This document shows, in pieces, positions 1 to 13,100 of a DNA stretch of 64,000 nt. The position numbers were made by a program, and so were the translations under genes. Position 1 is the stretch's first letter. Each line of letters begins with the position of its first letter. The notes beneath the pieces are model-generated. The model was not told the DNA's origin. It worked only from the letters and a program-made list of their open reading frames with translations, and did no database searches. This stretch comes from Liolophura sinensis (taxonomy: Eukaryota; Mollusca; Polyplacophora; Chitonida; Chitonidae), in NCBI RefSeq assembly GCF_032854445.1, contig NC_088302.1, forward strand, positions 2,232,001 through 2,296,000. Direction: 5' to 3'.

Positions 1-279
1 GCTTCTACATTGAACTGACGTCACTCAACCATTGGACAGCACCTCAACTTTAAAACTTCCCTAGCCTGTTCCTTCCATGTAGGTTGGCTGGACCAAAATA
101 GTCCAATGGTAATACCGCAAACTGACCAGAAAAGGACATTTTCAGAGTGTACCCTAGTGTGGCTGTCATCTCAGTTAGTTTTAGTGACCTGATCAGTGAA
201 AATGTCATTAAGAGCAATAATCCCTGTACTGAGCCATACATTTGTATGTAAAGGTCATGGCGTCAAGGTCAATGTCTAT
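1..279. other. Unannotated sequence at the left edge
   Basis: Nothing could be supported on either strand. If the last EIF3F exon lies further left, this is EIF3F intron 7. Confidence 0.4.
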
Positions 280-395
280 GTTTTATTTATTTATTTATTT
301 GATTGGTGTTTTATGCTGTGCTCAAGAATATTTCACTTATACGACGATGCCCAGCATTATAGTGGGTGGAAACCAGGCAGAGCCCGGCGGAAAAT
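280..395 (-). mobile_element. V-SINE-like element, 3' half only
   Basis: The minus strand carries the V-like block and the tail that reads, on the plus strand, TTTATTTGATTGGTGTTTTA, followed by the TATACGACG block. The tRNA-like head is missing. A 22-bp array follows directly. Confidence 0.7.
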
Positions 396-406
396 TTTTA
401 TTTACT

Positions 407-668
407 GCTATGGTATAGGCTCAGAGCTGCTATGGTATAGGCTCGGAGCTGCCATGGTATAGGCTCAGAGCTGCTAAGGTATAGGCTCAAAGCTGCTATG
501 GTGTAGGCTCGGAGATGCTATGGTATAGGCTCGGAGATGCCAGGGCATAGGCTCGGAGCTGCAATGGCATAGGCTCGGAGCTGCTAAGGTACAGGCTTGG
601 AACTGCTATGGTATAGGCTCGGAGCTGCTAAGGGCATAAGCTCGGAGCTGCTATGGTATAGGCTCAAA
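407..668. repeat. 22-bp minisatellite, about 12 copies
   Basis: The unit is close to GGTATAGGCTCGGAGCTGCT, with substitutions. It begins where the SINE fragment ends. Confidence 0.85.
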
Positions 669-2166
669 AAATGTGATTATTTTTCATGAAAAGACGTGAC
701 TGCCATGAACCCTTTTAGTTCAGCGAAACTCACAACAGGTTATATATACCTAACTGATGAGGCTGATTTGTGCTCAGGGAGTTTTAAAAGAGAAAACAAC
801 ATGTACATCAAATGTATAATACATGCATTGATAAAGTAACCCAGAGAAACTGGCCAATTGCAACAGTAAGACGTTATGTTACATTTGGTAGCAAACACTG
901 GAATTTTCCTCGTGGATCTAAGCTGGGTCTAATATAACTTGCCAGCTTGAATAAATGAAGATTATGATATGATAATAGATCTACATGTAAACGTGCTGCA
1001 ATGAGGGCGAAGACGAATCAGCTTTGTTACAAGAAACTCACTGACATGTTTCCAGTGTGAGCTGAGATTCCCCATGACATATGCTAGGATCTATTGCAAA
1101 ACCTTGGAAGTGCCACACAATCATTAGTTTAATGAAACTTAGGGAAGAAGTCATGATGAAATGAAACTTTCTTTATACCTGAAGTAATGCCAGTTTCAAA
1201 AATCTTTTCCTTCTGTCTATATATTCATTCAGTGTATTTCAATTATCAAAGTTTGTTGACACAATGGCTTGAAAGCTTTGTGACACATTTCTATACTTCA
1301 TTAGAGTTAAAAAATATTTTGTTATATTTGCAGACAGAAATGCATATAAGATTGGCATGTTAAATTGATTGGGGTTTCATCTACCTATAAACATTATTTC
1401 AGTGATATCACAATGGTGTCTACTTTTAGCCAGCTGCACTGAATTAATGTTTCAGCCAAATTTAGTGCTTATGTGGACAACAGTATGAAAATGGTAATTA
1501 GCAAACATATTGTATTGTCAGGATAACAGGACTGACACAGTGATAATTAGGATCTATTCAGACAACAGTTTCAAATAACTAATTAGCGAATATATTGTGC
1601 TGTGAGGGTAACAAGATCCTGGTGGTGATAGTTAGTGTTTATTTAGACAATACTTTGAAACGGACTAATTACCAAATATATTGTATTGTACAGATTACTT
1701 ACCCTGGCTGTTCACATGCTAGCTATAGTATCTATTTAGATAATACTTTCAAATTCTAAGAAGATAAATATAGCCTTCTGGTGATGATAGTTTGCAGCTA
1801 TTTAATCTAGATTTGGAATGCTAATTAGCAAATATAGTGTAAAATTGGACTGCAATGAGGAATCCTATTTAGATGCAAACCATTGCTAGAAATGCTAACA
1901 GCAGATAGCGCTGGAAGGCTGAAGGCTTTGACCATGAAATCCTATCTTCACTCTCAGGCAATCAGAGTTAAGTCTGTATCCCTTTAAAAAAAAATCAACT
2001 GCGCTACATCACCAGAAGAGTGTTCAATTATGAATTCTTTTCAAATGTTCATCACAGCATATGTTTAAGACTTTTTGCCACAAAGAATACCCCCCATACC
2101 ATACCCCTCCACCCCCAGCCTTCCTCTCCTAGTACATGTGAGGCATTCACCAATGATGTGTTTTAC
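669..2166. other. AT-rich sequence downstream of the last visible EIF3F exon
   Basis: No exon, RNA gene or clear repeat array was recognised. The expected C-terminal EIF3F exon was looked for on the minus strand and not found. Confidence 0.5.
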
Positions 2167-5100
2167 CTTCATGTTTGAGTTGAGCATGGACTCAAATTCC
2201 TCTGGGTCTATTTGTGGTACTGTGTTCACCAGCTGCATTAGCTGTCTCCCTATGATGTTATCTGCTGGCCTCTTCCCACTCTGTAACAATCAAAACAACA
2301 GGTCACGTAACACAACATACGCCGCAACAAATGCATTTCTTGGAAATGTATAAAAGAATACCAGCAGTATTGTGGTCAGTATAACCCCGGAGGGGAATGT
2401 TTATGGGTGTTGATGATAGATATATGGTTACCATGACAACTGTGCGAGTGTACAAATGTGTCCACCAAATATGAAATCTTTATGCGAAAAACAGTTGGAG
2501 TTGTAGCCCAGACACTAAATTATACCTATTTATATAGCATACATAAGGAAAATGTCTATCCGGTTAAAGTGACTACTGCGAAAATGAACAAATTGGAGTT
2601 GCGACACATCGTCATCTGTGTACCTATATCCACATACACCAAATATTAAAATACTATGTGGAAAACCGTTGCAGATACAGCCCAGACATGAAATCATATC
2701 TATTTATATAGTATACATAGGAAAATGGCAATCTGGTAACCATGACAACCATGGAAACGGATACAATCTGAGTCATGACACATCATCATCTGTAAATGTT
2801 CCCCGCAAAATTAAAACTCTTAGTGGAAAACAATTGGACATATAGACACAAATAAAACCGACCATCTGCAGACACCGACCATCAGCAGACACCGATCATC
2901 AGCAGAGACCCGACACACCCCCATACTGAAATAAAACACCGACCATCAGCAGGCACCGACACACCCCCTTTCTGAAGTAAAACGCTGACCATCAGCAGAC
3001 ATCAACCATCAGCAGACACCCGACACACCCCCTTACTGAAGTAAAACACTGACCATCAGCAGACATCGACCATCAGCAGACACCCGACACACCCCCTTAC
3101 TGAAATAAAACACTGACCATAAGCAGACACCGACACACCTCCTTACTGAAGTAAAACACCGACCATCAGCAGACACCCGACACACCCCCTTACTGAAGTA
3201 AAACACTGACCATCAGCAGACACCGACCATCAGCAGACACCCGACACACCCCCTTACTGAAGTAAAACACCGACCATAAGCAGACACCCAACACACCCCC
3301 TTACTGATGTAAAACACTGACCATCAGCAGACACCGACCATCAGCAGACACCCGACACACCTCCTTACTGAAGTAAAACACCGACCATCAGTAGACACCG
3401 ACACACCCCCATACTGAAGTAAAACACCAACCATCAGCGGATACCGACACACCCCCTTACTGAAGTAAAACACTGACCATCAGCAGACATCGACCATCAG
3501 CAGACACCCGACACGCCCCCTTACTGAAGTAAAACACTGACCATCAGCAGACATCGACCATCAGCAGACACCCGACACACCCCCTTACTGAAGTAAAACA
3601 CTGACCATAAGCAGACACCGACACACCTCCTTACTGAAGTAAAACACCGACCATCAGCAGACACCCGACACACCCCCTTACTGATGTAAAACACTGACCA
3701 TCAGCAGACACCGACCATCAGCAGACACCCGACACATCTCCTTACTGAAGTAAAACACCGACCATCAGTAGACACCGACACACCCCCTTACTGAAGTAAA
3801 ACACCGACCATCAGCAGATACCTGACATACCCCCTTACTGAAGTAAAACACTGACCATCAGCAGACATCGACCATCAGCAGACACCCGACACGCCCCCTT
3901 ACTGAAGTAAAACACTGACCATCAGCAGGCACCGACCATCAGCAGACACCCTACACACCCCCTCACTGAAGTAAAACACCGACCATCAGCATACACCCGA
4001 CACACCTCCTTACTGATGTAAAACACTGAACATCAGCAGACACCGACCATCAGCAGACACCCTACACACCCCCTCACTGAAGTAAAACACCGACCATAAG
4101 CAGACACCGACCATCAGCAGACACCCGACACATCTCCTTACTGAAGTAAAACACCGACCATCAGCAGACACCGACACACCCCCTTACTGAAGTAAAACAC
4201 TGACCATCAGCGACTACCTGACACACCTCCTTACTGAAGTAAAACACTGACCATCAGCAGACACCGACCATCAGCAGACACCCGACACACCCCCTTACTG
4301 AAGTAAAACACCGACCATCAGCAGACACCGACACACCCCCTTACTGAAGTAAAACACTGACCATCAGCAGACACCGACACACCCCCTTACTGAAGTAAAA
4401 CACTGACCATCAGCGACTACCTGACACACCTCCTTACTGAAGTAAAACACTGACCATCAGCAGACACCGACCATCAGCAGACACCCGACACACCCCCTTA
4501 CTGAAGTAAAACACCGACCATAAGCAGACACCCGACACACCTCCTTACTGAAGTAAAACACCGACCATCAGCAGACACCCGACACACCCCCTTACTGAAG
4601 TAAAACACTAACCATCAGCCGACACTGACCATCAGCAAAAACCTACCATCAGCAGACACCCACCATCAGCAGACACCCACCATAAGAAGGCCATCAGCAG
4701 ACACCCACCATCAACAAACACCCATCATCAGCAGGCACTGACCATCAGCAGGCACTGACCATCAGCAGACACCGACCATCAGCAGACCATCAGCAGGCAC
4801 CCTCCCTCAACAGACACCAACCATCAGCAGACCATCAGCAGACGCCCACTATCAGCAGACAACTGACACAAGGCCTTACTTACAGCTGCAGCCCAAACAG
4901 TGAGGGAACAACATCGCTGGTCAAGACCTAATAGCCACAGTCAAGCAGCAATTTACAAAAAGATAAAAGTACCTTCAAAAAGTGTCATGAGCTTACCAGG
5001 ACATCCTCCACAAACTGAAGCACTACTTTCAACATGTCCTGTATCTTTCCACTCGCTGTCTCCACTTGTTTCAAATCTGACACCATGTTAACCGACCTCT

Positions 5101-8100
5101 TTGGGTTGAATTTTCCTAACTGTATTAAATCCACTGAAAATTGTAACCAAATAAATATATAAGAGTAATACTTCACCTTAGTGATAACCAATTTATGGGG
5201 AAAAAATGAGCCTTTTACAGTTATAAAACCAAATGCATGTTGCAACTAGGACCAAGTATAATGGTGATTCCATGCTAACCATGCTCCATGTCTGATGGTA
5301 CAGATATATCTCCATGAACATTTAATAGTCAGACTTGGCTCCTCGTGATAATGGAGATAAGACTTGTCAGAACAAAAGTGTAAATATTCATTTAATTTTT
5401 TTATTTGTGGTCGCTGTGAGTTAAAGTCCAGCTAATGCTGGCTTCCTCTCTGTCCATATGTGGGAAGGTCTGTCAGCAACCTTCAGATGGTCATGGGTTT
5501 CCACCGGGCTCTGCCTGGTTTCCACCCAAAATATTCGAGTACCGCGTACAAAAAAAAAAATTTAATTTTTTTTTATTTGATTGATGTTTTACACCGTACT
5601 CAAAAATATTTGTATTATAATTATAAAAATATAAGCATTTAACTTATATGATGGCAGCCAGTATTGTGTTGAGAGGAAATCGGACAGAGCTCTGGAGACT
5701 CATGACCATCCACAGATTGCTGCAGACCTTCCCACGGACAGAAGTCTGAATAAAGTACCATTCTGTGTATAAGCTATTGCTCTGCAAAGATCTCCAAATT
5801 ATTGAAATGAAGTGGATATATTTTGAATTCACACAGGTGATTAATATCAATGCCACAAAACCAAAACCAATGACGTCCTTAGCTAGTATTTTGTTATGAC
5901 TGGGGAAATGCAGCCTAGTAATAAATGGCTAAAGTTTGAAATTTTATCACAAGCCTGTGCTACCGTGAAACTTCCCCACACTTGGTTTCTTACTAAAAGG
6001 CAATTTTCCTCGTGTTTTTCAGCAAAAAATAGACTGTTTTATGTGGAAAACAAATTAAAAATATACCTCCAACTCTTTCTGGTTCAAAGTAAGCTACTTC
6101 CACAGGCAAAGGAGTGAACATTGTGCCAACTGTTTTGCCCGGAACACCTATTGATGAGCTGAAAGAGAGAGCAAAATGGGACATCAACTAAGGCTTTCAC
6201 ATCTGACTCACAAAGACATTTTGAGCTCCAGTCCAGAACTTAACATTCTTCACAAAACAAAACAATTGGAGCTGGATGCTCAAACAGAAATTATACTAGT
6301 AGAACATATAATGAGCAGTCAATGTTTTATTGATCTGATTCATCTAAATACTCGTTTCAGTTGGATCAATGTGATACGGCATGCTACAGAAAAATAACTA
6401 CTAAATCACACGAGATACAGCATGCTACAGAAAAATAACTAGAAAATCACACATGAGATGCAGCATGCTACAGATGAATAGCTAGTAAATCACAAATCAG
6501 ATACGGCATGCTACAGAAAAATAACTAATAAATCACACAAGATACACCATGCTACAGAAAAATAACTAGTAAATCACACATGAGATACGGCATACTACAG
6601 AGGAATACCTAGTAAAACACAAATGAGATACGGTATGCTACGCAAGAATAACAAGTGAATGACAAATGGGATACGGCATGCTACGCAAGAATAACAAGTA
6701 AATGACAAATGGGATACGGCATGCTACAGAAGAATAACAGGTAAATCATAAATGGGATACGGATACGTAAGAAATCAGAAGTAGAGACTAGAAATCAGAA
6801 ACCATAAAGCTAGCCACCATCGTATAAGTTAAATATACGTGCAGCGCAAAACACCAGTCAAATAAAGAAATATGAAATGAGATACAGCATGATACAGACC
6901 CTGGATTCATAACTACATAAATACATGTCGGAAATCACAAACAAGATTTCACTTTCTTTGCAGCACTCCCTAATATGTAAAGTCTGAAAGACATCCAGCA
7001 AATATTTTTTCATCAGGCAAACAAGACTGTCACTAACTCTAACATTTTCTGTGCAGTGTATCTTACAGTTGAATATGTCACACATTAAAATGATACATAT
7101 AAACAGGGGTCTCGCGGCTAAGGTGGTTAGCGTGCCAGCAAGACAAAATGACGCAGGAGCCACTCATGAATGCAGTCACTGTGAGAATATGTCCAGCTTA
7201 TGGTCATGGGTTCTCCCCAGGCTCTGCCCGGTTTCCTCCCACCATAATGCTGGCTGTCGTCGTATAAGTGAAATATTATTGAGTACTGCATCAACACCAA
7301 TCATATAAATAAAATATAAATATGACAATTTACACTCCTTCATAATGCACTTGCCATCGTCCAAAGTAAAGTAATGGCAACATTTGTAGGAAACCTTGCA
7401 TGCACAGCTAATATAGGAAACTCCATCTTAACATTACACTTAGCATCAATTGGGTGCCATCGAATTACCTCCCTTGATGTCACTCACTCATATAAATGGT
7501 GCGTTTTACAGCAGGTGGTATTGATACCTGCAGGTAGGGGTGGTAGAAAATAGCTGATACCATGTGATGATGACATCTTGAGATTTAAGGGGTATGGGTC
7601 GAGGAACTGCACTGAAGACATACAAGTTTGCAGTGGCGTACCCAGTCAACGAGAACGGGTAATTTCAGCGGAGACTTTAGCTCCTCCAGAGACACCTGGG
7701 TCAAATGGCCACATTCTACACCAACTGAAATTAACACATCAAGCTTATCGAAGATCTCTCTGGATTTCCACACCCCTCAAAGACTGCATGGCTTTTTTGA
7801 CACTGCTTGGCACCAACATGTAAATCTCACCTTACGGTTTAGCTGTTTTTGTGTGACAAGGGAAGTCACTCCGTGGAGGCCTATTCAGCAATGATGTAAA
7901 AGCTGTAACCTGAGCTGACTCCACAAACCGAGCTACCACTGGAGAACAGCAGCCATGCTAGGTCGTCCCACATCTTGTCCTACTCACCTGATGAAGGCTT
8001 TGATGGCCATCTTGTTGATCTTTACTGTGGTGTCTACTGTCAGATGTACAGGGTTCTTAGCCTCCCTGGCGTAGTACTCGTGGATTAACACCGAGTGCTC

Positions 8101-10140
8101 AGAAACCTCAGGGCCCGTGGAATACCTGTGAACCCAGCAGCATTTCTTCAGGCCATCATTCAAACTTTGTTCATTGGGTGTAACCCAACTGACCCTCCAA
8201 AAAAACAAGGCCCTACTTTTTAACGTTTTTGTTGGGCTTTTGATCAAATTCTTATCTCTTTAAAATTCCTATATGTTTATTACTAATATCAGTATTAGCC
8301 TGAATAATAAAACATTTCCCTGTCAACCAAGCCTAATCTGATATGTTTTTAAGGATGGCTTTGGTTTTGTTCCAAACAGATCACCTTAATTAAATTATTT
8401 ACTACATAACAGCTTTATTTTGCCATATTCAAGAATTTTCACCTCTGCCAAGGACGTTCTGTTTTCACTGGCTTTCACCTCTGTCAAGGAGGTTCTGTTT
8501 TCACTGGCTTTCACCTCTGCCAAGGAGGTTCTGTTTTCACTGATTTTCACCTCTGCCAAGGAGGTTCTGTTTTCACTGGCTTTCACCTCTATTCAAGGAG
8601 GTTCTGCTTTTACTGATTTTCACCTGTGCCAAGGCGGTTCTGTTTTCACTGGCTTTCACCTGTGCCATGGAAGTTCTGTTTTCACTGATTTTCACCTCTA
8701 TTCAAGGAAGTTCTGTTTTCACTGGCTTTCACCTGTGCCAAGGAAGTTCTGTTTCCACTAATTTTCACCTCTGCCAAGGTGGTTCTGCTTTCACTGGCTT
8801 TCACATTTAAAATAACTTTACAGGAAAGGTTACACATGGATTTCAATGGAATTTTGTGCCCAGGTTGACCTTGGGCTAAGAACCAGTTTGTTGCGTTTTG
8901 TTGTGATTTGAATCAAGAGATTTTTTAATTATTCTTCACCACTGAAAGAAAGGTATTTCCCATCTGTCAGGGGGTGGGTACATTTTGTGTGTGGAAGGGT
9001 GGGGGTGGAGGTGTGCTCTCACATCGTGCCTTTTACTTGTTCTAGATGACATGTATGATGACAGTTCCGTGGATGGCGTAAAGCTTAACAAATTGAAGTG
9101 GACAAATCACTAACCTCTGGCATGTTACTGACAAACATTTCAACATTACGTACACACTAATGAAGAATGCCATCTCCATGTACCTGATTAAAGCCAAGTC
9201 TAAAAAGTGACAACACAACATACAGCCGGCAACTTACCAGCCAACAATGACCTCTGAGGGATTGACCTTCTTGTGAAGGTCATACATGTTCCTGGCATAC
9301 TCAATGTCAACAGCAACCTGCAGGCATCATAATACAAAAATAAATATACAGATTCATCACCTTAATCGTAGAACATTTATATTTTAATTTAAATGGGCCG
9401 CACTTAATTTCCTCTCTTGAAGCAAACTCTTTTGTTTGAAAGGTACATTTTTAGGAGTAAGCTAAGGTTAAGCAGGACCTTAGATTTGGATCCAGTACAT
9501 GTAGCAAAGGCTACCAAAGAGCTTGCCTGTAGGAGACACATGAGTACAGCAAAACTTCAGCTCAATACAAAAAGTATCGAAATCGTGAATTTGGTAACTT
9601 ACAGTAATGAATAAGCTCACAGCGCATCAGCGATGGAATATCCACCTTGTATCATTGTGCTTTACATGCATGTAAAACTTCAGGTCAATAGGGGCAGTAC
9701 TGTCAGAGATACCACCCCTAACATTTTGTTTATACACTGTGTTAATACAAGTCATGAATTCAGTAATTTATGGTATTTAATGTACACATCGAATCAACAA
9801 TGGAATATCCCTCTCTTGCTATTGAGTTCTGCATTATGTGCAAACTCTGAGCTCAAATCATGCAGTACTTTTTGAGATAACACACCTAACATTTTGCTTA
9901 ACATTTATATGTACACACTAAATCCACAATGGAATATCCCCGTCTTTTTGGTTTTACATATGTTCAAACCCTGAGCTCAATAACCGCAGTAGACGTAAGA
10001 TTTTAATTTTGAAAACTTATTTCGAAAGCCCAGGATAAACGTTGTGTATTTTTTTAAAAATCCATTTCAAAGTAATTTAAAAAATCCTGGCTCTAATTAA
10101 ATTATATAAGACAGCTTAGCGAACTCTGTCAAATATATAA

Positions 10141-10172
<32 letters not shown>

Positions 10173-13100
10173 TCTACCTACATGTAAGCTGGAAAACATC
10201 AACTTCAATTAAGATCTCTCAACATTTCTGCACCTTTCCAAGGTTGATACCATGATTTTTTTTTTTTTGCATTCTGTTGCCCGGAAAATATTTATCATGA
10301 TAGTGCAAATTTAATTGTCGAGGTCCCACGTCTCGTAGTTTCACGCCTCTAAAACTAAAATTCTGTTAATACATCATAGATGCTGTCATGTAACAAGGGA
10401 GGTAATCCAGAACAGTCCTCTTGCGGTTTAACATACTCAAGATATCTCACTTGTACAAAGGCGTTCACCTTTAAGGGTAGAAGAACGAGAGCAAAACCTG
10501 AAGAGAAGCAAAATCACCTTGTAACATGCGCCTGAATTTGGGTATACATGAGTTTTATCCAGAGATCATTTATTGAGGAATTCAAATCTGAAGACAGGAT
10601 TTAGTCTCCAACTTAATTTTCGAGTTAATTATTAGAGATACATGTCTACACAAATACTGAATTCTCTTTTAATACTCATCATTTAACCCAAACAGAATAT
10701 TTATTCCAGTGTTCAGTTTATTCTGGATGTGACCTGACATCTGTGAGCGATTGCATATTTCTAGTTAGCATATAATAAACAATTTATGTTTCTGAGAGAG
10801 GTATACAATAAAATGGTCAAATTGCTTTCCTTTCAACTAGGTCATAAGAGACGTGTTCTCAATCCTATCAAAATTCCCATGTCTCCACTGTTCTCAGGCT
10901 TTGTACGTAATAAGCAGTTGAAACGGGTAATCTTTTGTGGTCTTGCATAAAGCTCATCCCATAAGCAAGTGGTTTACTCTGGGCACTTTGGTTTCCTGCA
11001 CCCATAAAACCAGCCACCATTGTATACTGTAGCTTCTCGAAAGACATATATGAAGTGCAACTTTAAGAATACTGGAGGAATGTCATCTGACAGGTCATCT
11101 TGTAATTTCCGGGAAGTTCACATGTAACATTTCTTGACCAACATATCGTGTGAACAATGCTTTCAATTTATATGCTAGTTCTGGTCTAATTTGTTGAGGA
11201 TTTAATGAAATGAAAGAAAATGAAAAACAAATGAAAAAAGAGAATTCAAAATTCTATTGTCATCCGATACATGCACAAGGCCAAGACAGTACCTGTGACA
11301 AAACCCACAAGTACATGTGGCTCAACATGTCCCAAAATTTCCATTTTCACTGATAAGCTTCACAAAGTAGAGTACTGTAGTAACTCCAACAAAAGATAGA
11401 AGGCGATGCATGATTCAGTATTTCAGTTTTATTCAAACAATTTTCAAAATGTCCCCGCAGATTACATGTAGTGGCTTAGCTTACCTCATCCTCAGACTCA
11501 TTGTGTGGCACTGCAAAACAGTTTGATATTTCAACGCTTCCTTTGTCAACTGTGCCTACAAAATAAAGGAAAGATATTAAGATTCAGAACTCTTGGAATT
11601 CTACTTGATTACATTAAGATTCCGAACTCTTAGAATTCCCCTTGATTTATTTATTTTATTTATTTGATTGGTGTTTTATGCCATACTCAAGAAAATTTCA
11701 CTTATACGACGGTGGCCAGCATTATGGTGAGAGGAAACTCAGCAAAGCCCAGGAAAACTCACCATTATCCGCAGGTTGCTGACAGACCTTCCCACATACG
11801 GCCGGAGAGAAAGTCAGCATCAGCTGGATTTGAATTCACAGCGACCGCATTGGTGTGAGGCTCCTGGGTCATTACGCTGCGATAGCGCGCTAACCAACTG
11901 AGTCACGCAGCCCTCCACCTTGATTTAAGGTTCCGAACTCTTAGAATTCTCCTTGATTACATCAAGATTAAGAACTCCGGGATTTCCCCTTGATTACATC
12001 AAGATTCAGAACTCTTAGAATTTCCCTTCGTGTAAGATTCAGAACTCTTAGAACTCTCCTTGATTACATCAGGATTCAGAACTCTTAGAACTCTCCTTGA
12101 TTACATCAAGATTAAGAACTCCGGGATTTCCCCTTGATTACATCAAGATTCAGAACTCTTAGAATTTCCCTTCGTGTAAGATTCAGAACTCTTAGAACTC
12201 TCCTTGATTACATCAGGATTCAGAACTCTTAGAATTCTCCTTGATTACATCAAGATTAAGAACTCCGGGATTTCCCCTTGATTACATCAAGATTCAGAAC
12301 TCTTAGAATTTCCCTTCGTGTAAGATTCAGAACTCTTAGAACTCTCCTTGATTACATCAGGATTCAGAACTCTTAGAATTCTCCTTGATTACATCAAGAT
12401 TCAGAACTCCGGGATTTCCCCTTGATTACATCAAGATTCAGAACTCTTAGAATTTCCCTTTGTGTAAGATTCAGAACTCTTAGAACTCTCCTTGATTACA
12501 TCAGGATTCAGAACTCTTAGAACTCTCCTTGACTGCATTAACATTCAGAACTTAGAATTCTTATATGGAATATAAGAGTTAGAGTTCTTACGTGGCCGTT
12601 GCAGTTGGAATTTATCCTATTTCGACTATAGCTTCATGCTTGTGTGGATATAGCATTGATGATACATGAGAACACCTACCTGGAATTGATGGCTGAGACG
12701 ACTGTGACTACGAACAGACAAATTATTTGGTACCCAGAAGTAGTATACAGAGGTGTTCAAGGTAAGCTTATGGAACAAGAGAGGGCTGTGATAGTATACG
12801 TAATGACAGCCTTACAAAGCAAATTGGTGAGAGGCTCCTGGATCAACATACTACGCTAGCACACTAACTACTTGGCCACAGAGACTCCACATATGGATGT
12901 ATGATTAGGTGATTTGTGTGATTTGTATGATTAGGTCATTTGGATTACCCATCGCCATGAGACATACGAAGAAAGCTCACGTGGATTAAAATTCATCATA
13001 ATACAACCACATGTTCGTTAAAAACGTCGTTCACTGAAGATCTACACCCTAACTATAGATGTTTTTGGAAAGATTACCTAGTAATGTGCCAATGACTCTT

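Noticed and set aside
196..462. 88-codon plus-strand frame at the left edge
   Set aside because: It crosses a SINE fragment and the 22-bp minisatellite.
2856..4890. CRISPR-like regular repeats
   Set aside because: Units are contiguous tandem repeats without unique spacers, in a eukaryotic intron.
11819..11910. tRNA gene on the minus strand
   Set aside because: A-box and B-box-like motifs are part of the SINE head; no cloverleaf with a paired acceptor stem was found.
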